Assembly (NCBI RefSeq): GCF_004571175.1
Contig: NZ_CP038273.1
Coordinates: 558,001 to 622,000, forward strand
Direction of reading: 5' to 3'
DNA from: Legionella israelensis
Lineage (GTDB): Bacteria; Pseudomonadota; Gammaproteobacteria; Legionellales; Legionellaceae
Length of the DNA stretch: 64,000 bases
Below are positions 27,733 through 34,224 of this stretch, piece by piece. Numbering within the stretch: the stretch's first letter is position 1; every line of letters begins with the position of its first letter. A program made the translations under genes and the position numbers. The notes beneath the pieces were generated by a model, which was not told the origin of the DNA, made no database searches, and saw nothing but the letters and a program-made list of their open reading frames with translations.

Positions 27733-28662
27733 TTAAGGTAACAGCCCGCCTCCCAATGGCTGTTCCGTTACCCAACAAAACCCTTTTTGGGCTTGATGAA
27801 AAAAGCCGGCACCATCTTTCTCCATGCTTATCACATCAGCCAGTAAATCATTAAATTCTATGGAAAATTTAGGTATCGTAACGTCCACTGACCACCGATC
27901 GTTCTGTCTTTTTACCTCGACAAACTGAGATATTTTGCCATCATTGCCTTCCGCATTCCGCCAGCCGGCGAGCGCAGCGTGATTTGCATCCTGCTCGTCC
28001 AGTTTAAGGGCATAAAAGCCGGAAAAATCCTTTAAATGACAAAATACACTACAAACAGCGTGAGAGGATAATTCGGTGGTGGTTAGCCAAATTTGGGAAA
28101 ACCAGCTATAGTTAGCCGTCACAAACTGCTCTTTATGAGCTCCCAACTGTATATATCCGTTGAGGCGATTCGCCTGCTTTACCAGCAACTGCAAGCCTGG
28201 CCGTAATGCTTCAGCATTGGATTTATTTTTTGATGAGCTAAGCATATCCACTTTAAAATGAAAACCTTTTCTTTTTTCAAGTCTGACGCCGAAAGACCAG
28301 CTGGCATTAATAGGGTTATAATTTAAAAAAGCATGCCCAACCTTTAATTTCAGTTCTTTAGTGTTATTAAGGGTTTTTCTTTGATCATAAGAAAATAATA
28401 ATTTATTTTTTTCACCATCAAATAATGCCGTCTGAACATGAAATACATGACCTGTTTGTTGCATTGAGAAAATATAAGCAAAGGTCTCTCCATTTTCGTT
28501 ATTCACCAACCCGGAAAAAAGCCAGTTTGAATATTCAGGCTGAGCAGAAAGATCGACTGTATTTTCTGTAGCTGATGATGGGTCAATGGCATGAACACCT
28601 GAGCCAATGACCCAGGATACGAGTGTCAATAAAAGATAAAATCGTCCTCGCTTCATGTTCAT
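27733..28662 (-). CDS. Exported protein, possibly AttH/CrtC lipocalin-like, in the msbA-lpxK operon
   Basis: The product is 309 aa. A signal peptide (FYLLLTLVSWVIGSGVHA) is followed by a beta-rich chain. The N-terminal WLFSGLVNNENGETFAYIFSMQQTG resembles the start of AttH/CrtC-type twin-lipocalin proteins (W-x-x-x-G-x-L-x-x-x-x-G-x-x-F), but I cannot confirm that family. Its ATG overlaps the end of lpxK by 4 bp (ATGA-type), so it is made with the lipid A kinase and flippase, suggesting a link to envelope lipids. Convergent with the CsiV-like gene. Confidence 0.55.
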   Translation of the reverse strand: MNMKRGRFYLLLTLVSWVIGSGVHAIDPSSATENTVDLSAQPEYSNWLFSGLVNNENGETFAYIFSMQQTGHVFHVQTALFDGEKNKLLFSYDQRKTLNNTKELKLKVGHAFLNYNPINASWSFGVRLEKRKGFHFKVDMLSSSKNKSNAEALRPGLQLLVKQANRLNGYIQLGAHKEQFVTANYSWFSQIWLTTTELSSHAVCSVFCHLKDFSGFYALKLDEQDANHAALAGWRNAEGNDGKISQFVEVKRQNDRWSVDVTIPKFSIEFNDLLADVISMEKDGAGFFHQAQKGFCWVTEQPLGGGLLP

Positions 28663-29630
28663 CTCTGTCCTGGAATTGAAATTCGTGAAGTGAATGCATG
28701 CCAGAAATCCTCGGATAATTCTGCCTCAACAGGAAGATAATACATATTATCTCCAGCAAAATGATGGCATTTCACCGCATCTTTTTCCGTCATCACAATA
28801 CTTGATTCAGTAAATTTAAAATCATCTGGTTTAAAACGATAATGATCAGGGAAGGGATAAGTTGAAAAACGAACTCCCAATTGTTTCAGTGTGAAAAAAA
28901 AACGTTGTGGATTTCCAATTCCTGCAATAGCAGCCACAGGCTCAGAAAATTGCTCTATGTTATACTTTTCCCCTGTTTTGATATGAACCAAGGGCATTGG
29001 TTTTAGATGCATAGGATAAGCATCAGGCCAGTGCCCTTCGTTAACCACAAGGTAATCGGCTGATTTCAAGCGTGATGAAGGCTCACGCAAAGGTCCGGCG
29101 GGAAGGCAAAGCCCGTTTCCCAAACCTCGTGTCCCGTCAATAACAATGATTTCAACTGCTCGTCTCATTGAATAATGTTGCAAACCATCATCACTGAGTA
29201 TCACATCACAATCCTCGTTCGCTTCAAGATAGGAAACAGCCTCATTTCGTTTTGGAGCAATCACGACAGGACAATCGGTTTTTCGTGCTATCAGTAAAGG
29301 TTCATCCCCTACCTGCTCTGCCGTATCTTGAGCCGTTATCAAATGGGGGAATCTTGAAATGCGAGCCCCATAACCACGACTGACAATTCCCACTTTCAAC
29401 CCTTGCCCGACAAGCTTTTTAGCTATGGCAATCACTAACGGGGTTTTACCAACGCCCCCAACGGATAAATTTCCAACCACCACGACAGGTATCTTTAACG
29501 GTTTGTCTGCAAATAACTGATAATACCATCGTCTGGCATGAACGATACCGCGATAAACCATTGATAATGGCCAAAGCAACCAGCGGAGTGGATGCTTTTG
29601 ATACCAGAGTTTATCCAGGTGTGAGAACAT
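28659..29630 (-). CDS. lpxK: Tetraacyldisaccharide 4'-kinase LpxK
   Basis: The product is 323 aa (E. coli 328). It phosphorylates the 4' position of the lipid A precursor at the inner membrane. An N-terminal amphipathic/membrane-contact segment (WLLWPLSMVYRGIV) precedes the Walker A GNLSVGGVGKTPL at ~51-63. Also present are ILSDDGLQHYSMRR (~138) and the C-terminal MTEKDAVKC. Its start overlaps the msbA stop by one base and its end overlaps the next gene by 4 bp, so three genes are translationally coupled. Confidence 0.95.
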   Translation of the reverse strand: MFSHLDKLWYQKHPLRWLLWPLSMVYRGIVHARRWYYQLFADKPLKIPVVVVGNLSVGGVGKTPLVIAIAKKLVGQGLKVGIVSRGYGARISRFPHLITAQDTAEQVGDEPLLIARKTDCPVVIAPKRNEAVSYLEANEDCDVILSDDGLQHYSMRRAVEIIVIDGTRGLGNGLCLPAGPLREPSSRLKSADYLVVNEGHWPDAYPMHLKPMPLVHIKTGEKYNIEQFSEPVAAIAGIGNPQRFFFTLKQLGVRFSTYPFPDHYRFKPDDFKFTESSIVMTEKDAVKCHHFAGDNMYYLPVEAELSEDFWHAFTSRISIPGQR

Positions 29631-31399
29631 TAAGCCACAGCCTCTTTTTTATCTTCTGCTCCCATCTGCTGAACACGATAAAGCTGAGCATAATGACCCT
29701 CCAGCGCCAACAACTGGCTATGTGTGCCTTCTTCAACAATATGGCCTTGTTTCATAACAATGATTTTATCGACATATTTGATTGTGGATAAGCGATGAGC
29801 AATGATCAACGTTGTCCGGTTTTGCATCACTGTCTCAAGCGCTGCCTGAATATAACGCTCTGACTCTGAATCCAGTGCCGAAGTAGCTTCATCAAGAATC
29901 AGGATCGGTGCATCCTTCAATAATGCTCTCGCAATAGCTAATCTTTGACGTTGACCTCCGGAAAGCAACACACCATTTTCCCCGACACGAGTATCATATC
30001 CTTCAGGCAACTGGCAAATAAATTCATGAGCATAGGCCAATTTAGCCGCAGCAATAATCTGCTCCCGAGACGTCTCAAAACAACCATAAGCAATGTTGTT
30101 AGCTAAGCTGTCATTAAATAATGTTACTTGTTGGCTCACTAAAGCTATTTGCTTCCGCAGGCTGGACAAATGTAATTCATTGATAGGAATATCATCGAGG
30201 ATAATCTGGCCGGTCTGAATTTCATAGAAACGAGGTAACAAACTTGCCAAGGTGGTTTTGCCACTGCCGGAATGACCGACCAACGCCACTGATTCCCCGG
30301 GATGAATGGTGAAATTAAGCTGATGTAATACTGTAGCACCATTCCGATAACCATAAGACACATTTTGGAACTTGATCTCTCCACGTGCCTTTGTTAATAA
30401 ATGCCGACCTTCTTTAGTCTCAACATTTTTATCAAGAAGATTAAATACACTTTCTGCACCCGCCAACCCTTTTTGAATGGTCGCATTCAAGGTGGTCAAT
30501 GTTTTCATTGGCTTTATCAACTGTAACATCGCAGCAATAATGGCCAAAAAGGAGCCGGCAGTAATGGTAATGACTGTGGATAATTGAATAGCAGCATAAA
30601 TAATCACTGCAATACCTATGGCGATGACACATTGTACACCGGAAACATTAATGGCTTTGGAAACAGCGACTTTCATGTCATTTTTTCTTGAAACTTCCGT
30701 GGCTTGATTAAATTTACCAATTTCATACTGTTCACCACCAAAGATACGTACAACCCGATATCCCTCAATGGCCTCTCCTGCAATTTCAGTTACCTCTCCC
30801 ATGGTTCGCTGTACTTTATGACTGATTCGCCTGACACGTTTATTGGTATAGTTAACAATCAAGCCAATAAAAGGAATAGTTAAAAGAAACATGAGCGATA
30901 GCTGCCAACAAACTATCATCATTACCGTCAGCAAACCGATTACAAGACAACTGTTCTGCACAAAATCAGTTAAAGCATCGGCACTGACCTGTGCTACCTG
31001 CTCTACATCATAAAGAATTTTGGACAGTAATTGCCCACTGGTTGCCTCATCATAATAATCGGCCGGCAAATGAATGATATGAGAAAAAGTCCGCTGGCGC
31101 AGCACTTTGACAACTGAGCGTGCGACCCAGGTCATACAGTAGCTTGCCAGAGAACTGACCAGTCCACGTGCTGTAATACCGATTAAAACGATCATGGGAA
31201 TTGTTTTTACAAATTCCATATCAATATCGATAAAACCCTTATCCAGAAAAGGACGCATCATGTAAGTAAATCCGGCATCGATGGCAGAATATAAGACATT
31301 GGCCAATATTCCCAATAGCAACACCGGCCAAAAGGGTTTTACATAGGATAATAAGCGTCTGTACAAACGCCCTGTTTTCAGCTTTGGGCTCTTATTCAT
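29630..31399 (-). CDS. msbA: Lipid A export ATP-binding/permease protein MsbA
   Basis: The product is 589 aa (E. coli 582). It is a homodimeric ABC exporter that flips lipid A-core across the inner membrane. Six membrane segments occupy residues ~1-330. The nucleotide-binding domain carries Walker A GHSGSGKTT (~376), signature LSGGQRQRL (~482), Walker [13 protein letters not shown] (~504) and H-loop AHRLSTI. It is first gene of the msbA-lpxK operon; the upstream gap 31400-31594 holds a hairpin but no gene. Confidence 0.95.
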   Translation of the reverse strand: MNKSPKLKTGRLYRRLLSYVKPFWPVLLLGILANVLYSAIDAGFTYMMRPFLDKGFIDIDMEFVKTIPMIVLIGITARGLVSSLASYCMTWVARSVVKVLRQRTFSHIIHLPADYYDEATSGQLLSKILYDVEQVAQVSADALTDFVQNSCLVIGLLTVMMIVCWQLSLMFLLTIPFIGLIVNYTNKRVRRISHKVQRTMGEVTEIAGEAIEGYRVVRIFGGEQYEIGKFNQATEVSRKNDMKVAVSKAINVSGVQCVIAIGIAVIIYAAIQLSTVITITAGSFLAIIAAMLQLIKPMKTLTTLNATIQKGLAGAESVFNLLDKNVETKEGRHLLTKARGEIKFQNVSYGYRNGATVLHQLNFTIHPGESVALVGHSGSGKTTLASLLPRFYEIQTGQIILDDIPINELHLSSLRKQIALVSQQVTLFNDSLANNIAYGCFETSREQIIAAAKLAYAHEFICQLPEGYDTRVGENGVLLSGGQRQRLAIARALLKDAPILILDEATSALDSESERYIQAALETVMQNRTTLIIAHRLSTIKYVDKIIVMKQGHIVEEGTHSQLLALEGHYAQLYRVQQMGAEDKKEAVA

Positions 31400-31512
31400 G
31401 AATTAATGATGATATCTGACAGTAAATTTGTCAGATTGTACCGCTTATTAGGCCTCAGTGCCAATGATCGCTTTTTTAGGAAAAATACCCAAATTCCATT
31501 AATCCTTGTTAA

Positions 31513-31540
31513 GCGCCATAGACATTCCTTTCTATGGCGC
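31513..31540 (-). terminator. Hairpin between split protease gene and msbA
   Basis: The perfect 10-bp inverted repeat GCGCCATAGA/TCTATGGCGC has an 8-nt loop. It lies 55 bp past the stop of the gene at 31595. There is no T-run, so it is only terminator-like. Confidence 0.4.
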
Positions 31541-31594
31541 ATCCACATTCATGCCGATATTGTATACTTGCCAATAAAGGATGAAATTTAAAAT

Positions 31595-32185
31595 TCATAT
31601 ATACGACAAATTCTCCCTGTTATCTTTTTCCTCTAAGCATTCTGTCCTCAATGTATTAATAAATTTTTTTAAACCTGCGGTGCGATGTTGACTCACAGCC
31701 TGATTAAAAAAATCGATGCGTTCGGTTTCCAAAGATGGTTTTTGTCTGATCTCCTCAATGGCTTTCTGAATAGAAACTTCCATTATTTCCTTTTTTTTAT
31801 TCACTCGCATATTTCTTAGCGTCTGCTCCTTCGTACGAGTAGTCGCCAAAAATAAATACCGGCTAATCGAGCGCCAAGCCGTTTCTTTTTTATGATTAAC
31901 AATATCAAAGGCAAGCCCGGTTTCCTCGATTTCTTTTTTCAAATCCGGCACGGATTGCTTTGTTCTCAACAGGCGCACAGGTAAAGAACTGACAACGAAA
32001 TCAAAATGAAAAACCTTGTTCAGTTCCTCGTTTTCTTCTTCCTTGTCAAGCATGGTGAGTGATTTTCTAAATTCATACAATTTCTTGCTGACCTTAATAT
32101 GATCTCTCAGTAACTGATGATTTTCCATATAATCATAAAGGGACTCAAACTCTGATTGATTGGATAACATAGCCATATTATCCAA
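31595..32185 (-). pseudogene. Candidate CE-clan cysteine protease/acetyltransferase, 3' part after nonsense codon
   Basis: This is the downstream part of a gene that begins at 32659 in the same frame. Just before the ATG assigned here, the frame reads IRGRDCAYFTLDNM after a TAA at 32216-32218. That fits the catalytic-Cys block of CE-clan enzymes (Q-x-x-x-x-D-C), with the stop standing where the conserved Gln is expected. The remaining ~190 residues are charged and helical. The tail ECLEEKDNRENLSYI is Glu-rich, like the E-block secretion signals of Legionella effectors. Started at 32185, this fragment would lack the catalytic Cys, so it is probably not a functional protein. Read-through or a sequencing error cannot be excluded. 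Confidence 0.6.
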
Positions 32186-32215
32186 GGTAAAATAAGCGCA
32201 ATCACGCCCACGGAT

Positions 32216-32659
32216 TTACAATGTATCGTTCGACAAATAAACTTTTAATTCACAAAACCGGGATAAGTTCCCAAACTGCATCACATGACTTAATCGAGCC
32301 GCCAAACAAATCGTTTGTTCAATGCCTAAGGGATCACAAATAAATATTTTTAATGTCGGCTTTTTAGAATGATTTAATTTAAAGTTGAATTCCAGAAAAG
32401 ACCAGTGAATCAATACCAGATCTGTGGAAGAAACTGCCACTTGAAAACTTACATCGCTTTTAGACATTAAAATTAGTGTTTCAATAGCCTCGCTTAAGTC
32501 TTCTATCTCTTCATGGTTGATGGCAAAAGCATAAAATTGCTTTTCTTTGCTTTTACGACGTTCAGCTTTTAAAAAAAGAAAAAAAGCAAGCGTATCGGGG
32601 GAAACCCGGCCGTTTTTTTCTGATAGCAAAAGCTCCTGAATGTCTTTAAAACTTTTCAC
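32216..32659 (-). pseudogene. Candidate CE-clan cysteine protease/acetyltransferase, 5' part ending at nonsense codon
   Basis: The 147 residues carry the first two catalytic elements of a CE-clan (Ulp1/YopJ-like) fold: His85 in LIHWSFLEF and Asp109 in IFICDPLG. The chain stops at a TAA at 32216-32218. Six codons beyond it comes the expected catalytic Cys (GRDC) in the same frame. The whole open frame without the stop would be 354 codons (32659-31595). Ubiquitin-like-protease and YopJ-type acetyltransferase effectors use this fold in several intracellular pathogens. The match rests on motif order and spacing only. The truncated chain should be inactive. Confidence 0.6.
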
Positions 32660-32857
32660 ATAAGCATTATTTTAGGTCATTTAAGTCAGATAATATGTTA
32701 ATTAGTCAAAATGTTCAATAATAATTAAAGCGTCTTTTTCTTTCATTCCACAAATTTTTATTTTCTCTGGGCTGTATAAATCGCTTAAGTATCTCCTTAC
32801 ATTCAATTATGGCAATTTCATTAAATCTATTCGTTCCAGATTGCCTGTTACAGCCTT

Positions 32858-33502
32858 TTATAATGAACCTGCATCGGAAGAAGCTTCCGTATAAATCAGG
32901 ACAAGTAAAGCACCTTGATGTATCGATAATTCAATAGATGACTCTCTTGTGCGATTAAAACAAGAGGTATTTCCCGGAAAGGAAAGCTTGCTTTCATTTA
33001 ATTCCCATTTCAAACCTTTCGAAGTGATTATGGCTGAAGGGATGCCAAGAAGAGATATCTTCGTATTAAACGGCAATGAAAAAGCCTTTCGGTAATTTTC
33101 TTTTAGAATATAACCTACGATAGGAGGTGAGTATAAAACACAGCCTGTTTCCAGAAATATATTGATATTATTTAAGACATGATCTAAAAATCCGCCGTTT
33201 ATTCCAAGAACAATGGAAGGCAATAGTGCTTTTTCTCTCAGATACTGAATCGATTTCTGAAAATCATTGGAATCTTGTTCCGGGCAATGAAGAACCTTAT
33301 TTTGTTGGCGAATTATCGTATTCACACTGTCCAAGTCGCCAATGACGATGTTTGGTCTGATTCCTAATTGATGTAAACGATTAGCAGCCCCATCTGCCGC
33401 AATTACTGGAAGTGAGCAGCTGAGAAAAAAAGAGGACCCAGGCAAATCACCATTTAAACATAAAACGGAACGATAATTTCCTTCAAGGTACGCGAGCGTC
33501 AT
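32858..33502 (-). CDS. Thiamine pyrophosphokinase
   Basis: The product is 214 aa, the usual length. It transfers pyrophosphate from ATP to thiamine, making TPP directly from salvaged thiamine. The family motifs are visible: ADGAANRL (~36), IGDLDS (54-59), and CPEQDSNDFQKS (73-84), which bind the nucleotide and Mg2+, then GINGGFLDHVLNN for the GG.xDH motif. Its ATG at 33502 lies 20 bp inside the SemiSWEET gene, so the two are translationally coupled and both lie under the TPP riboswitch upstream. Presence of this kinase implies use of external thiamine. Confidence 0.9.
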   Translation of the reverse strand: MTLAYLEGNYRSVLCLNGDLPGSSFFLSCSLPVIAADGAANRLHQLGIRPNIVIGDLDSVNTIIRQQNKVLHCPEQDSNDFQKSIQYLREKALLPSIVLGINGGFLDHVLNNINIFLETGCVLYSPPIVGYILKENYRKAFSLPFNTKISLLGIPSAIITSKGLKWELNESKLSFPGNTSCFNRTRESSIELSIHQGALLVLIYTEASSDAGSL

Positions 33503-33749
33503 AGTGTCTTTTCAACATGATTAACATGAGACTGACCACTAAACCAACAACATTGCTGGTTAGGACAAAAAGTGAATCGGTATAACCACCATAGATAATC
33601 CAGGCCAATGAACATAAAAGATAATTAATGAGCATTAACATGGAAATATCCTGGGTAGACTTGGTTTTTAAGGCTTTAAAAATTTGTGGTAATAAGCCGA
33701 TAAATGACGTTATAAAGGCAACTGAACCAGATATAATAATGATAGACAC
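33483..33749 (-). CDS. SemiSWEET (PQ-loop) transporter, proposed thiamine carrier
   Basis: The product is 88 aa with three membrane helices. The first helix carries the PQ-loop motif GLLPQIFKALKTKSTQDIS, typical of SemiSWEET half-transporters, which act as dimers; the third helix holds an Asn (VLTSNVVGL) as in the substrate pocket of the family. The start is the GTG at 33749, 5 nt after GGAGG (33755-33759); the overlapping ATG at 33751 is out of frame. Known SemiSWEETs move sugars. Here the gene is the first after a TPP riboswitch and overlaps thiamine pyrophosphokinase, so the substrate is more likely thiamine, as for PnuT, a larger protein with a related fold. Substrate is inference. Confidence 0.85.
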   Translation of the reverse strand: MSIIIISGSVAFITSFIGLLPQIFKALKTKSTQDISMLMLINYLLCSLAWIIYGGYTDSLFVLTSNVVGLVVSLMLIMLKRHYDARVP

Positions 33750-33754
33750 ATTTT

Positions 33755-33836
33755 CCTCCGCTCATACAAGTGAGATCAGGTTCAAAGGGTTGGAATATTC
33801 CTCTCAGCCTTATTTACAGGCACCCCTAATGTGGTA
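33755..33836 (-). promoter_or_regulatory. TPP riboswitch (thi box)
   Basis: On the minus strand the conserved blocks appear in order: GGGGTGCC (33826-33819), AAGGCTGAGA (ending 33802), then ACCCTTTGAACCTGATCT (ending 33773) and GAGCGGAGG. These are the hallmark sequences of the TPP aptamer. The Shine-Dalgarno GGAGG (33759-33755) is part of the 3' closing strand, so ligand binding should block translation of the SemiSWEET gene. A TATGAT at 33850-33845 could be the -10 element. Confidence 0.93.
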
Positions 33837-33970
33837 GTAAGAATATCATACATACATCATTCATTCAATTTTTGATCACAAGACACATCATAAGATATAC
33901 GATAAATCATATTATCTTTGCGATTCTTTCCTCTGAAACATTTGTGTTCAGAGCATGCAGGTTTTATTAT

Positions 33971-34113
33971 CTCATGTTACGCAGCACAGTATTTTTTAGA
34001 ACATTTGGACGCATTTTGAAATTTCAAATGCTCATTTACTCCATGTAAACTGCGCTTTAAAAATTCCAAAATGCGTCCAAAGAGGCAAAAATGACGAAGC
34101 TGCGTAACATGAG
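33971..34113. mobile_element. Family 1 MITE (IS4-type ends), best-preserved copy
   Basis: The 143-bp element has ends CTCATGTTACGCAGCAC and GCTGCGTAACATGAG, perfect 7-bp flanks TTATTAT (33964-33970 and 34114-34120), and an inner inverted repeat around CATTTTGAAATTT/AAATTCCAAAATG. The first 13 bp at each end match the IS ends exactly. It has no coding capacity. With the riboswitch it accounts for the 475-bp gap between the SemiSWEET and ATPase genes. Confidence 0.9.
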
Positions 34114-34123
34114 TTATTATTTT

Positions 34124-34204
34124 AACCTCAGCTCGACGTAAGCATCATGCCTAAGCGAGATCGAAGTTTAGGTGTGATGCTTATATCGAGTTGAAGTTAT
34201 TTTA
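34124..34204. repeat. Imperfect 33-bp inverted repeat before the Ca2+ ATPase gene
   Basis: Arms AACCTCAGCTCGACGTAAGC (from 34124) and the complement of AACTTCAACTCGATATAAGC (to ~34203) pair over about 33 bp with some mismatches. It lies 20 bp before the ATPase start. It could be a further small element or a 5' UTR hairpin. Confidence 0.45.
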
Positions 34205-34224
34205 TCCAATACAGGGAATGTAAG

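Noticed and set aside
31406-31591. Plus-strand frame between msbA and the split protease gene
   Set aside because: It crosses a hairpin, lacks a Shine-Dalgarno and shows no coding character.
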